Positions 1 to 9,891 of a stretch of 64,000 nt of DNA are shown here, in pieces. The stretch's first letter is position 1, and each line of letters opens with the position of its first letter. Location of the stretch: the NCBI RefSeq assembly GCF_003260195.1, contig NZ_QEIH01000005.1, positions 186,001-250,000 of the forward strand, written 5' to 3'. Both the position numbers and the translations under genes were made by a program. Source of the DNA: Lutibacter citreus. GTDB taxonomy: Bacteria; Bacteroidota; Bacteroidia; Flavobacteriales; Flavobacteriaceae. The notes under the pieces are model-generated. The model was not told the origin of the DNA. It saw nothing but the letters and a program-made list of their open reading frames with translations, and did no database searches.

Positions 1-60
1 CTTCAGCTTCATTGTATAGTAAAAGTATACATATAAAAATTCAATAAACTGTATAGATTA

Positions 61-98
61 AATATGGTAAGAATAAATATAAACTTGCCATATTTTTT
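61..98 (+). terminator. Rho-independent terminator-like hairpin
   Basis: An 11-bp inverted repeat (61-71 with 84-94, one G-U pair) is followed by a run of T. It probably ends a gene lying left of the window. The rest of 1-193 shows no gene; it also holds the short stem at 147-174. Confidence 0.5.
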
Positions 99-146
99 CA
101 AATTTCAAACACAAATATTATAACATTAAAATAATCTAAAACAAGA

Positions 147-174
147 AAGCAAGTTAGGAAAACATATCTTGCTT
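147..174 (+). promoter_or_regulatory. Small 5' UTR stem-loop before the first sulfatase
   Basis: A perfect 7-bp inverted repeat (AAGCAAG at 147-153, CTTGCTT at 168-174) sits 19 bases before the ATG at 194. There is no T-run, so it is not a normal terminator. It could be an mRNA leader structure; its function is unknown. Confidence 0.25.
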
Positions 175-193
175 CAGTTAAAATACAGTAATT

Positions 194-1591
194 ATGAGAA
201 CAAAAAGACTAATTTTATTTTTCGCATTAAGTTTCGTTTTTTCATCTGTGTTATTCGCGCAGAAGAAAACAAATATTGTATTCCTATTTGCAGATGATGC
301 AGGTTACCACGATTTTGGTTTCCAAGGAAGTAAAACATTTAAAACACCAAATTTAGACAAGTTAGCTACTGAAGGAGTTGTAATGAAGCAAGCCTATACA
401 ACTGCAGCTGTTTGTGGACCTTCAAGAGCAGGTTTGTTAACAGGAATGTACCAACAACGTTTTGGAATTGAAGAAAACAATGTTCCTGGTTATATGAGCC
501 ATTCTTCAAAATTAATGGGTGATGAAATGGGGTTGCCATTACATTTAAAAACCATTGCCGATTATTTAAAACCATTAGGTTATAAGTCGCAAATATTAGG
601 AAAATGGCATTTAGGAAACGCAGATAGATACCATCCTTTAAAAAGAGGATTTGATGAGTTTTATGGTTTTAGAGGAGGAGCAAGAAGTTTTTGGCCATTA
701 ACACAAACAGAAGCTGCTGAAAGACCTGAAAATAGATTGGAAATTGGGTATCAAAAATATGAAGAACCATCTAAATATTTAACAGATGCTATTGCGGATG
801 AAGCTTGTAACTTTATGGAGAGAAATAAAAAGAAACCATTTTTCATGTATGTTTCTTTTAATGCCGTTCACACCCCAATGCAAGCTACAAAAGAAGATTT
901 GGCTAAAGTAAAGGGTTTAACAGGGAAACGTAAAACATTGGCTGCTATGACAATTGCCTTAGATAGAGCTTGTGGTCAAATATTAGAAAAATTGAAAGAA
1001 TTAGGTTTAGAAGAAAACACACTTGTAGTGTTTTCAAATGATAATGGTGGTCCTGATGGTTCTATGACTTGTAATTACCCATTAAGTGGTTGTAAATCTA
1101 ATAACCTTGAGGGTGGAATTCGTGTTCCTTGTATACTAAAATTACCAAATGTAATTAAACCTGGAACAACTTATAATAAACCTGTAAGTATGTTAGATAT
1201 GTTACCAACATTTGTAAATGCAGGTGCTGGAGATGCGTCTAAAATTAAAAATATTGATGGAGTTGATTTAATACCTTACATCACTGGTGAAAATAAAGCG
1301 GCACCTCACGAAATGTTATTTTGGAAAAAAGAAAATAGAGGTATTATTCGTATGGGAGATTGGAAAATGTTGAGGTTTCCAGATAGACCTGCTGAATTAT
1401 ACAATATAGAAAAGGACCAAGAGGAGAATAACAACTTAGCCTATAAACATCCTGAAAAAGTAAAAGAAATGTTTACTCATTTATGGAATTGGGAATGTGA
1501 ATTAGAGCGTCCACTTTGGATGTTAAAACGTGTTTATGAAGAAAACGCAATGAAGCGTATGGACGATAAAAGAACTCCAGTTTTAGATTAA
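194..1591 (+). CDS. Secreted S1-family sulfatase
   Basis: A type I, formylglycine-dependent sulfatase that hydrolyses sulfate esters, here probably from algal sugars in the periplasm. A signal peptide occupies about residues 1-22 (cleavage near FAQ). The metal-binding aspartates are D34-D35. The maturation motif C74-G-P-S-R lies at 74-78, so C74 is the residue converted to formylglycine. A late SNDNGG motif supplies further calcium ligands. The length of 465 aa is normal for a compact S1 enzyme. It is separated from the downstream block by a strong terminator and about 500 bp of partly decayed DNA, so it may be its own transcript. Maturation needs a sulfatase-modifying enzyme, which is not encoded here. 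The family is certain; sulfate position and sugar cannot be read from the sequence. Confidence 0.93.
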   Translation: MRTKRLILFFALSFVFSSVLFAQKKTNIVFLFADDAGYHDFGFQGSKTFKTPNLDKLATEGVVMKQAYTTAAVCGPSRAGLLTGMYQQRFGIEENNVPGYMSHSSKLMGDEMGLPLHLKTIADYLKPLGYKSQILGKWHLGNADRYHPLKRGFDEFYGFRGGARSFWPLTQTEAAERPENRLEIGYQKYEEPSKYLTDAIADEACNFMERNKKKPFFMYVSFNAVHTPMQATKEDLAKVKGLTGKRKTLAAMTIALDRACGQILEKLKELGLEENTLVVFSNDNGGPDGSMTCNYPLSGCKSNNLEGGIRVPCILKLPNVIKPGTTYNKPVSMLDMLPTFVNAGAGDASKIKNIDGVDLIPYITGENKAAPHEMLFWKKENRGIIRMGDWKMLRFPDRPAELYNIEKDQEENNNLAYKHPEKVKEMFTHLWNWECELERPLWMLKRVYEENAMKRMDDKRTPVLD

Positions 1592-1620
1592 AAAATTAAG
1601 AAGAGAATACTTCTAATTAT

Positions 1621-1676
1621 AATGCATCCGGGATATTTCAATTATAAAAATTGAATATTTTGGATGCATTTTTATT
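1621..1676 (+). terminator. Strong hairpin terminator after the first sulfatase
   Basis: A long inverted repeat beginning AATGCATCC (1621) and ending GGATGCATT (1670) encloses an AT-rich stem, followed by TTTATT. It starts 29 bases after the stop codon at 1591 and should separate this gene from the rest of the block. Confidence 0.75.
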
Positions 1677-1858
1677 AGTTAATGGTTTTGAAATTGGAAG
1701 ATAAAGTAGTTTCTAACTTTTATAATACTCTCTTTTTTATTTAGAAATGATGGTGTTTAAACACTATACAAACAATATACAAATAACTGTTTTTAGAATA
1801 TATACGCATAAAAAAACATACGTTTTAGTTTTAGACACATATAGCTGTCCACTCAATT

Positions 1859-1866
1859 TAACTTTG
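1859..1866 (+). promoter_or_regulatory. Candidate Bacteroidetes -7 promoter element
   Basis: TAACTTTG matches the TAnnTTTG -7 consensus exactly and lies 38 bases before the ATG of the sulfatase stub. No clean TTTG -33 box is present at the usual spacing. It could drive the stub and the genes that follow. Confidence 0.3.
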
Positions 1867-1903
1867 TTTTAAATTGCATAAACAAATTGAAATAGGTTTT
1901 ATT

Positions 1904-2066
1904 ATGAAAATAAAAAATATAGCTTTAATTTTTTCAAAGCTATTATTAGTGAAAATAAATATTTCTATTGCTCAACAAATACAGCAACCAAATATATTTT
2001 GGGTTTCAAGTGAAGACAATTAGAAGAAGTTGTATTGGTTGTTATAGAAATACAATTTATAAATAG
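1904..2066 (+). pseudogene. 5' stub of a decayed S1 sulfatase
   Basis: An ATG at 1904 opens a 39-codon frame ending at TAG 2021-2023. It encodes a signal peptide ending in AQ, then QPNIFWVSSEDN, which is the typical first strand of an S1 sulfatase. In another frame, 2034-2066 encodes IGCYRNT and then stops. The sulfatases at 8408 and 18123 have N-F-R-T-L-G-C-Y-R at this place, so the stub looks like the same subfamily with a frameshift and a stop, and everything after about residue 50 lost. The stub ends 26 bases before the GH35-like gene. This reading comes from the sequence; the subfamily assignment is inference. Confidence 0.7.
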
Positions 2067-2092
2067 ACATCAATCAACTATATAAACATATT

Positions 2093-4615
2093 ATGAAAAA
2101 AATCATTCTTCTTTTAGGAATTACAATCTTATTTTATTCTTGTAAAACAGCTACTAATTCAAAAAAAGTTGAAAATATCATAACCTATGATACCCCATTA
2201 ACTTCAGATTTTTCTAAAGTTGAGATGAAGACACCTCCAAACATACCTAATATGTCTGGTGTTTCACCTAAAGGCGATAAAATTACAGTGAATAGTGAAT
2301 ATTTAACGTTAAATGATAAGCCTTGGATTCCTTCTTATGGTGAATTTCACTATCAACGTTACCCAGCTAATCAATGGGAAGATGCTCTTTTGAAGATGAA
2401 AGCTCAGGGTTTTGATGGTGTTTCGGCTTATGTTTTATGGATTATGCACGAAGAAATTGAAGGTGAATGGAATTTTTCTGGAAATAATGATTTAAGACGT
2501 TTTATTAAATTGTGTCAAAAACACGATCTTAAATTTTTTGCACGAATTGGTCCTTGGGTAAATGGAGAATGTAGAAATGGAGGTCACCCAGATTGGCTAG
2601 TATCTAGATTAGGAGATCCTAAAAATCCATTTGGGAACAGTGGTAGAGGAGGAAAATTACGTACAATGGATCCAGAATATTTAGCTTCGGTTGATATTTT
2701 ATACCAAAAGTTAGCAGAACAAATGGAGGGTTTGTATTGGAAAGATGGAGGTCCAATTTATGCTATTCAATTAGATAATGAGTTTTCGCATCACGTTTCA
2801 AAAGGAAGTCCTGCTTTAATGGACTGGGAAAAAGAAACGGCAATAAAATACGGAATGGATGTTCCATTATATTCTGTAACAGGATGGGCAGACGCTCCTT
2901 TCACACAAGACAACACCATTCCTTCATATGGTTCATATACCGACTATTTTTGGATTCCTGCAGATGCAAAACATGTAACTGAGGCATTTAGTTTTAGTAT
3001 TTATAGGGCCTCAAATGATGTTAATACTGAATTAAGTGATGGAGCCAAAGAAACTGAAGGTGTCCAAACTTCTTATAATTCAAATCCATATTTAACCTGT
3101 GAAACTGGAATTGGAATGGATATGGCATATCACAGAAGAACGAATCTTAATTATTTAGATAACGGAGCACTTTCACTAGTAGAGTTTGGAAGTGGAGCGA
3201 ATGGCATAGGATATTTTATGAATGTTGGAGGGAACAATCCTAAAGGAAAATTAACCTATATGAATCGTGATATTGAACAAGGAGCAAATGATAACGGTGT
3301 TATTAGCCGTGATTTTCAGGCTGCTATTGGGGAATTTGGACAAGTGCGTAAAAGTTTTCACGAATTTCCTGTTCAATTAAATTTTATGACAGATTTTGGG
3401 CAGTATGTAGCTCCTTGTAAAACATTTGTTCCTAGTGAGTTAGATGAACTGAAAGGACATAAAATTAGCGATACCAAAAAGCTTCAAAGAGCAATTAGAA
3501 CTGATGGTAAAACAGGATTTATTTTTGTGAATAACCATGTGAAATTAGACACGGCTTATCAATTTAACAATATTCAATTTGAAATAAAGTTAAAAAATGA
3601 AACATTGAAAATTCCAGAAAAAGCAATCAATATTCCTATTGACTCCTACTTTTATTGGCCTTTTAATTTAACACTTCAAGAAACTACTATAAAATATGCT
3701 TCAGCACAACCAGTACTTTCATTAAAAGAAAGTAATACCTATGTTTTCTTTGAAAATGAAGGAATTGACGCTGAATTTTTATTAGATAATACAAATCTTG
3801 AAGCTGTAACAGCTAACAATGCTAAAGTTTCAAAATTAAAAGAAACAATTAAAATTTCAATTACTGAGGCTGGATTGAATTGCTACTTTGATGTAAAACA
3901 AAAAAATGGAGAATTAATTCGTTTTATAGTTTTATCGCAAAAACAAGCAAAGCAGCTTTATAAAAATGAAGATAAACTATACTTGTCTAATGCAGAGGTG
4001 ATTACATTTAACAATGTGAATAATACCATTAAAGTGATAAGTGAGAATACTAATAATTCAGTTTGGGTATATTCTTCAAACAATATTGAAAATGTAACCA
4101 CTACAAAAGATGGCTTATTTGATAAAATTGAAGTAAATTTTGAAAAACAAGAAGTTCCAATTACCATTAAAGAAACTCAAAATGGTAAGAATTTGAGTTT
4201 TAAAAATCGTTCAAATAATCAGAAGAAAAACAACAAAATTGCACGTCCTTTAGATTCAGTTTGGCATAAAGGAACTGTTGTTGAATTTAGCTTTCCTAAA
4301 GGTATACCTTCAAACCTAAATGATGTTAGAGTTCTTGTTGATTATGAAGCAAGTGCTTTACGTTTTTACAAAAACGGAGAATTTAAATACGATAATTATT
4401 ATAACGGTAATGTATGGGATTTTAGCACTAAACATTTATTGTCTGATTATTCTTCTGATATGAAATTGGAATTAAAGTTCATTCCACTTCAACCTAATGA
4501 TGCAATTTATATTGATGGGGTTTATTGGCCAGAACTAAATAAAAATGAGAATGTTTTAAAAATTAATAGTATAAAAACAAAACCGATATATAATAAAAGT
4601 TTTAAATTAAAATAA
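2093..4615 (+). CDS. GH35-like beta-galactosidase family lipoprotein
   Basis: Probably a surface or periplasmic exo-glycosidase removing galactose-type residues. The lipobox ends at C17 (LFYSC). Residues about 65-390 form a TIM barrel with GH35 hallmarks: a GFDGVSAYVLW strand near 106-116, H119-E120, R151-IGPW with E159, and the QLDNE motif with E230 as likely acid/base. E337 (TCETG) is a candidate nucleophile. The remaining roughly 450 residues should be beta-sandwich modules. At 840 aa it is long for bacterial GH35, and the motifs are divergent (GPWVNGEC instead of the common GPYxCAEW), so specificity may differ from a plain beta-galactosidase. Five bases separate it from the next sulfatase, indicating co-transcription. 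The clan is fairly sure; the exact family is less so. Confidence 0.75.
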   Translation: MKKIILLLGITILFYSCKTATNSKKVENIITYDTPLTSDFSKVEMKTPPNIPNMSGVSPKGDKITVNSEYLTLNDKPWIPSYGEFHYQRYPANQWEDALLKMKAQGFDGVSAYVLWIMHEEIEGEWNFSGNNDLRRFIKLCQKHDLKFFARIGPWVNGECRNGGHPDWLVSRLGDPKNPFGNSGRGGKLRTMDPEYLASVDILYQKLAEQMEGLYWKDGGPIYAIQLDNEFSHHVSKGSPALMDWEKETAIKYGMDVPLYSVTGWADAPFTQDNTIPSYGSYTDYFWIPADAKHVTEAFSFSIYRASNDVNTELSDGAKETEGVQTSYNSNPYLTCETGIGMDMAYHRRTNLNYLDNGALSLVEFGSGANGIGYFMNVGGNNPKGKLTYMNRDIEQGANDNGVISRDFQAAIGEFGQVRKSFHEFPVQLNFMTDFGQYVAPCKTFVPSELDELKGHKISDTKKLQRAIRTDGKTGFIFVNNHVKLDTAYQFNNIQFEIKLKNETLKIPEKAINIPIDSYFYWPFNLTLQETTIKYASAQPVLSLKESNTYVFFENEGIDAEFLLDNTNLEAVTANNAKVSKLKETIKISITEAGLNCYFDVKQKNGELIRFIVLSQKQAKQLYKNEDKLYLSNAEVITFNNVNNTIKVISENTNNSVWVYSSNNIENVTTTKDGLFDKIEVNFEKQEVPITIKETQNGKNLSFKNRSNNQKKNNKIARPLDSVWHKGTVVEFSFPKGIPSNLNDVRVLVDYEASALRFYKNGEFKYDNYYNGNVWDFSTKHLLSDYSSDMKLELKFIPLQPNDAIYIDGVYWPELNKNENVLKINSIKTKPIYNKSFKLK

Positions 4616-4620
4616 TCAAA

Positions 4621-6474
4621 ATGAAAAAATTAAAGTATTTAATCTTAATTATTATAACTGTACTTATTTCAAGTAAATCTGTTCTAGCACAGCAAAAAAA
4701 ACAACCAAATGTACTTTGGGTTTTAACAGATGATCATCGTTATGATGCTGTTCGTTCATTCAATAAAATGTTAACAGGAAAAGAAGAAAGTGCATTAGGT
4801 TATGTAGAATCTCCAAATATTGACCGTTTAGCCAGTATGGGTACAACATTTGTAAATACCTATTGTCAGGCTCAAGGTTGTGCGCCTTCAAGAGCATCAA
4901 TGCACTATGGACGTTATCCTTTCCGCTCCGGAGTATATGAGTTTGAGTATCATAATAATAACACAGAAAATTCATATCCACATTTACCAGAACAGATGGA
5001 AAAATTGGGATATCAAACACTTCACATAGGAAAGTTAGGCGTAAGATTAAGAACAATTAAAAATGGTAAGGCAGTCTCTCCTAATATGTACCAAATAGAT
5101 ATTGATTCAAAAACACTTGCAAATGAAGGTTTTGCAGAATGGGGTAAGATATCTTTATTGAAAGAAATTGATGGTCAGAAATTGGTAAAACCTTTTAAAA
5201 ATATTAAGTACTTAAAAACTGAAGATGGCAAATACTATTTTTTCAGTAAAGAGTTGGAAAAACAAAACCCTCAATTTGCGGGTATGGCAAAAGAAATTTA
5301 TGATAAGTTAGATTTGTTGCGTAAGCACACTAACAAAAAACCAGAAACTGAATTTAATGATGGTATATTGGGAGGTATAAGTCCAAGACCAGCAGGTAAA
5401 ACACGTGATGGATATTATACTACTTCTTTTAAAGAATTTTTAACTAGCGAAAACAAGGAATTTAAATTAGGTAAATTATCATTCAATGGTGTAGATACTT
5501 CTAAGCCTTTGTTTTGTCATATTGGTTACGATTTTCCTCATACTCCAGTACTTCCACCATTAGAATATCGTGAGCGTTTTCAAAAACACACCTACAAATT
5601 ACCTGAATTAAGTAAGGAAGAATGGGCTAAAATGCCAAAGCAACTTAAAAAGCAGGTAAACAATGCTTATTCTAATGATTTTACAGATGAGCAAAAACAA
5701 AAAATGATTCAAGATTATTATGCTTTTTGTGCATATGGAGATGATTTAGTTGGACAATCTGTAGATGCTTTTATTGATTACAGTAAAAAGAAAAAACAAC
5801 CTTGGTTAGTTGTTTATGTGAATGGAGATCACGGTTGGAAATTGAATGAACATGGTGCATATTCAAAATTTACACCTTGGGACATTGATGCTCATAACCC
5901 AATAGTAGTAGTTTCTTCGGATAAAAATAAATTCCCAGAAGGTAAAGTGGTAAAGGATTATACTGAATTTATGGACATTGCTCCTACAATTATTGCTGCA
6001 GCAGGAGCCAATATTGAAACTGAAAAATTTAATTATTTAGACGGAATGAACTTAGCGAATGTAGTTTCAGGAAAAGCAGTAAAAAGAGATTATGTAGTTG
6101 GTGAAAGTCATGCCGTTACAGGCCCAAGAGCATTTATAAGAACTAAAGACTATGCATTTTCTATGCAAACAAGACCCAATAAAAAACGAGGAGAAAATAT
6201 GAACTGGGCATTAAATACTTCTTATAAAGATTTAGATCCTGCATTGTATGATATGGAAAAAGACCCACATGAGATTAACAATTTGGCTTTCAATAAAAAG
6301 TATGAAAAAGTAGCAAAAGCTATGAAGGAAAAGTTGATAAATATTGTTTTAGGAGATAATAGAGCAGAAATAAATTGGGGTAAAGGAATGAAAGCTATTA
6401 ATACCAAGGTGTATCATAGTAATTTTGCTCCTGGAGCACACGATTATAAGTTAAAATTAGAAAAAATTAAGTAA
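4621..6474 (+). CDS. Secreted S1-family sulfatase (tandem copy 1)
   Basis: A large sulfatase of 617 aa with a signal peptide to about residue 24 (VLAQ). D37-D38 (TDDHR) are metal ligands and C87-A-P-S-R is the formylglycine motif. A late NGDHGW motif near residue 400 carries the other metal ligands. An insertion of roughly 120 residues follows the active-site helix, including the [19 protein letters not shown] stretch. It is clearly paralogous to the next gene over its full length, sharing [29 protein letters not shown] and the C-terminal [12 protein letters not shown]. Only one base separates the two. The closest relationship is to that neighbour, not to the other five sulfatases here. Confidence 0.92.
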   Translation: MKKLKYLILIIITVLISSKSVLAQQKKQPNVLWVLTDDHRYDAVRSFNKMLTGKEESALGYVESPNIDRLASMGTTFVNTYCQAQGCAPSRASMHYGRYPFRSGVYEFEYHNNNTENSYPHLPEQMEKLGYQTLHIGKLGVRLRTIKNGKAVSPNMYQIDIDSKTLANEGFAEWGKISLLKEIDGQKLVKPFKNIKYLKTEDGKYYFFSKELEKQNPQFAGMAKEIYDKLDLLRKHTNKKPETEFNDGILGGISPRPAGKTRDGYYTTSFKEFLTSENKEFKLGKLSFNGVDTSKPLFCHIGYDFPHTPVLPPLEYRERFQKHTYKLPELSKEEWAKMPKQLKKQVNNAYSNDFTDEQKQKMIQDYYAFCAYGDDLVGQSVDAFIDYSKKKKQPWLVVYVNGDHGWKLNEHGAYSKFTPWDIDAHNPIVVVSSDKNKFPEGKVVKDYTEFMDIAPTIIAAAGANIETEKFNYLDGMNLANVVSGKAVKRDYVVGESHAVTGPRAFIRTKDYAFSMQTRPNKKRGENMNWALNTSYKDLDPALYDMEKDPHEINNLAFNKKYEKVAKAMKEKLINIVLGDNRAEINWGKGMKAINTKVYHSNFAPGAHDYKLKLEKIK

Positions 6475-6475
6475 A

Positions 6476-8308
6476 ATGAAAATTAAAATATTTTTTGCAT
6501 TATTTCTTTTAGCAACAACAATTAAATTTGGTTTTGCTCAAACACAACAACCAAACATTCTTTGGGTGTTAACAGATGATTATCGATATGATGCGGTTCG
6601 TTCATTCAATAAAATGCTTACAGGTAATGAAATGAGTGAATTAGGTTATGTTGAATCTCCAAATATTGATCGTTTGGCCAGTATGGGAACAACATTTATA
6701 AATACCTATTGTCAGGCTCAAGGTTGCGCACCTTCTCGTGCGTCAATGCATATGGGAAGATATCCATTTCGTTCTGGTGTTTATGAATTTGAATATTTCA
6801 ATAATACAGCAAAACATTTTAAACCAACGTTACCAGAGCAATTAGCAGATTTAGGTTACCAAACATTACGTATTGGAAAATTAGGTGTTCGAATAAAAAC
6901 TGTTAAAAATGGTAAAGTAAGACCTTATAATATTTATCAAAACAATCTTGATTTTAAGGCGTTAAGAAAGGATGGATTTACAGGTTGGGGTAAAGATTGG
7001 TTTTATGAGTTAGATGGTAAAAAGTTAGCGAAGCCTATTAAAAATATGGAGTATTTTGTAACTCAAGAAGGTAAATTTGAATATATTTCAAAAGAGCTGG
7101 AAGAGATGAATCCTAAATATGCAGGAACAGCTGCAAAGGCCGTAAAAAAATATGATTTATTAAGACATTATAATAAAAAGAAAGGAAAACTAACACCATT
7201 TACATCTGGAATTTTAGGAGGCGTAAGTTCAAGAAAAGCGGGAGAAACTAGAGATGGTTACTACGCTTCAATTTTTGAAGATTATTTAAAAAATGAACAA
7301 AATAAATTTACAGTTGGTTCACAAACAATAAACGGAATTGATGCTTCAAAACCACAATTCTTTTATATAGGTTTCGATTTCCCTCACACGCCAGTATTGC
7401 CACCAGCAAGTTATAGAGAGCGTTTTCAAAAGCATTCTTATAAAGTTCCTGAATTTGATGAAAAGGAATTAAAAACAATGGCAAAGCAAATGAAAAAGCA
7501 AGTTGAAGCTGGTTATACCGATCATTTTAAGGATTCAGATAAACAAAAAATGATTCAAGATTATTTTGCATTTTGTGCTTATGGAGATGGTTTAATTGGA
7601 CAATCTGTTGATGCTTTTATTGAGTACAATAAAAAAGAAAACAAACCATGGATGATTGTTTATGTAAATGGTGACCACGGCTGGAAATTAAACGATCACG
7701 GTTCGGTATCTAAATTTTCACCTTGGGATATTGATGCTCACAATCCAATAGTAGTAGTTTCTTCAGATAAAAAGAAATTTCCTGCAGGAAAAGTTGTTAA
7801 AGATTATGCCGAATTTGTAGATATTGCTCCAACAATTCTTTCTGCAGCTGGTGCTAATATTAAATCTGATAAATTTAAGTATTTAGATGGTTTAGATATG
7901 GCAAAAGTAGTATCCAAAAAAGCACCTAAAAGAGATTATGTTGTTGGTGAAAGTCATGCAGTTACTGGTCCAAGAGCATTTATTAGAACTAAAGAATATG
8001 TGTTTTCAATGCAAACTCGTCCAACCAAAAATAGGGGTGAAGATATGAATTGGGCGTTAAACGCAACTTATAAAGAGTTAGACCCAGCACTTTATAATAT
8101 GAAAAAGGATCCGCATGAGATTAATAATTTAGCTTTCAATAAAAAATATCAAAAAGTAGCAGAGCAGATGAAAGAGAAGTTAGTCAATATTGTACTTGGC
8201 GATAATAGAATTGAAGTTGGATGGGGTAAAAAAGCGGATGGAACAAAAATTTACAGAAGTAATTTCGCTCCTGGAGCACACGATTATAAATTAAAAATTA
8301 AAAAATAA
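6476..8308 (+). CDS. Secreted S1-family sulfatase (tandem copy 2)
   Basis: A 610-aa paralogue of the preceding gene, starting one base after its stop codon. Signal peptide to about residue 21 (GFAQ), metal-binding D34-D35 (TDDYR), formylglycine motif C84-A-P-S-R. It keeps the same insertion and the same C-terminal [12 protein letters not shown]. The copies differ most in the insertion (about residues 150-240), where substrate-facing loops are expected, so they may act on different sulfate positions or sugar contexts. The pair points to a tandem gene duplication followed by divergence. A hairpin repeat follows the stop codon. Confidence 0.92.
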   Translation: MKIKIFFALFLLATTIKFGFAQTQQPNILWVLTDDYRYDAVRSFNKMLTGNEMSELGYVESPNIDRLASMGTTFINTYCQAQGCAPSRASMHMGRYPFRSGVYEFEYFNNTAKHFKPTLPEQLADLGYQTLRIGKLGVRIKTVKNGKVRPYNIYQNNLDFKALRKDGFTGWGKDWFYELDGKKLAKPIKNMEYFVTQEGKFEYISKELEEMNPKYAGTAAKAVKKYDLLRHYNKKKGKLTPFTSGILGGVSSRKAGETRDGYYASIFEDYLKNEQNKFTVGSQTINGIDASKPQFFYIGFDFPHTPVLPPASYRERFQKHSYKVPEFDEKELKTMAKQMKKQVEAGYTDHFKDSDKQKMIQDYFAFCAYGDGLIGQSVDAFIEYNKKENKPWMIVYVNGDHGWKLNDHGSVSKFSPWDIDAHNPIVVVSSDKKKFPAGKVVKDYAEFVDIAPTILSAAGANIKSDKFKYLDGLDMAKVVSKKAPKRDYVVGESHAVTGPRAFIRTKEYVFSMQTRPTKNRGEDMNWALNATYKELDPALYNMKKDPHEINNLAFNKKYQKVAEQMKEKLVNIVLGDNRIEVGWGKKADGTKIYRSNFAPGAHDYKLKIKK

Positions 8309-8337
8309 CAAGGTGATTGTCTGAAAAGTAAAATTAA

Positions 8338-8366
8338 CGTCATTCTGAATTAAATTGAGAATGACG
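8338..8366. repeat. Palindromic intergenic element
   Basis: A perfect 9-bp inverted repeat (CGTCATTCT at 8338-8346, AGAATGACG at 8358-8366) with an 11-base AT-rich loop lies in the 99-bp gap between two sulfatase genes. CATTCTGAA-type palindromes recur between genes in many flavobacterial genomes. No poly-T follows on the + strand, so it is better read as a repeat or RNA-processing site than as a terminator. Confidence 0.5.
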
Positions 8367-8407
8367 AATTTCAAAACTTTTTAGGTAATCGAATTAAATA
8401 AATACAT

Positions 8408-9877
8408 ATGAAATTATTAAAACTTTATTCAGTTTTATTGTTAGGCATTATTTTACTTCCACAAGTATCAAATGCACAAAAAGCAAAACCTAATTTAATT
8501 ATTATTCACACAGATGAACACAATTTTAGAACGTTAGGTTGTTACCGAAATATTTTAAGTGAAGACCAAGCATTTGTTTGGGGAAAAGGTGTAGAAGTGA
8601 AAACACCAAATATTGATAGATTAGCAAATGAAGGTGCCATTTGTAATAATTTTTATTCATCTTCTCCGGTTTGTACACCTTCTAGAGCATCACTAGTTTC
8701 TGGGAATTATCCTATTGCAACAGGGTCTTATAGAAATGATATTCCAATGAAAGATGAGGTTATAACATTTGCTGAAGTATTAAAGCAAGATGGTTATGCA
8801 ACATCATATTTAGGAAAATGGCATTTAGATGGAGATGCAAAACCTGGATTTACACCAAAAAGAAAATTTGGATTTACAGACAATCAATATATGTTTAATC
8901 GGGGGCATTGGAAAGCTTTAGATGATGAGAATGGAGAGCCTATAATTTATGGTAAATATGATCCTAAAACACAAAGACAAAGTGTAAATTTAAAAACGAT
9001 AACTGATGAAAATTTCACAACGGATTATTTAGTAACAAAAACGTTGGAAGTTTTAGAACGTGATAAAAACAAACCATTTTGTTTAATGGTTTCTATACCA
9101 GATCCGCATACACCAAATACAGTCCGTCCTCCGTATGATACAATGTATTCAAATTTACATTTTGAAAAACCTAAAACTTTAAAAACTCCACTTTCAGAAA
9201 TGCCAGATTGGGCAGGTGCTAAGGGGAAAAATCTTGTAAATGATTTAGAGCAAGATAAAATGCAACGTTATTTTGGAATGGTAAAATGTATTGATGATAA
9301 TGTTGGTCGTATTCTAAAATTCTTGGATGAAAACAATTTATCGGAAAATACAATTGTTGTTTTTACCTCAGATCACGGAGATTTAATGGGTGAGCACCAT
9401 AAACATAATAAAGGAAATCCTTATGAAGGATCTGCTAAAATTCCTTTTGTATTGCGTTACCCTAGTAAAGTAAAAGCGGGTAAAATTATACGTAAAGCAT
9501 ATACAACTGTTGATTTCGCACCAACTATTCTTGGGTTAATGGGAGCTAATCAAATTAAAAATGCTGTAGGAATGAATGGATCTGAAGATTTTACTTCAAA
9601 CAAAAAAGAAGTTGTAAATGATAGAATTACTTACATGACATCTTCTAGTCAGAATTGGATTGCGGCTATTACAAATAGATATAAGTTAGTATTATCTCAA
9701 AAAGAAAAACCTTGGTTAATTGATTTAGATGAAAATCCAGATGAGGATATTAATTTTTATAATAATGCTAAATACAAGAAAATAGCTAGTGAATTACAAG
9801 TTGAACTTTTAAAACAAGCTAAAAAGTATAACGATCCTGTTTTTACTAAAGGGAAAAAAGAATTACTTTATAAGTAA
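8408..9877 (+). CDS. Secreted S1-family sulfatase (DEHN type)
   Basis: A 489-aa sulfatase with signal peptide to about residue 23 (SNAQ). Metal ligands are D36-E37 (HTDEHN), followed by FRTLGCYR at 40-47. The formylglycine motif is C89-T-P-S-R, in the Cys-type sulfatase pattern. The late SDHGDLMGEH motif is typical of the choline-sulfatase and iduronate-sulfatase side of the family. It is paralogous to the sulfatase at 18123, sharing [21 protein letters not shown]-like, KCIDDNVG and KPWLID blocks. It begins 99 bases after the previous gene and is followed 14 bases later by an SGNH hydrolase, the same sort of partner that is near the paralogue. Confidence 0.92.
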   Translation: MKLLKLYSVLLLGIILLPQVSNAQKAKPNLIIIHTDEHNFRTLGCYRNILSEDQAFVWGKGVEVKTPNIDRLANEGAICNNFYSSSPVCTPSRASLVSGNYPIATGSYRNDIPMKDEVITFAEVLKQDGYATSYLGKWHLDGDAKPGFTPKRKFGFTDNQYMFNRGHWKALDDENGEPIIYGKYDPKTQRQSVNLKTITDENFTTDYLVTKTLEVLERDKNKPFCLMVSIPDPHTPNTVRPPYDTMYSNLHFEKPKTLKTPLSEMPDWAGAKGKNLVNDLEQDKMQRYFGMVKCIDDNVGRILKFLDENNLSENTIVVFTSDHGDLMGEHHKHNKGNPYEGSAKIPFVLRYPSKVKAGKIIRKAYTTVDFAPTILGLMGANQIKNAVGMNGSEDFTSNKKEVVNDRITYMTSSSQNWIAAITNRYKLVLSQKEKPWLIDLDENPDEDINFYNNAKYKKIASELQVELLKQAKKYNDPVFTKGKKELLYK

Positions 9878-9891
9878 ACATTTCAAAACAA

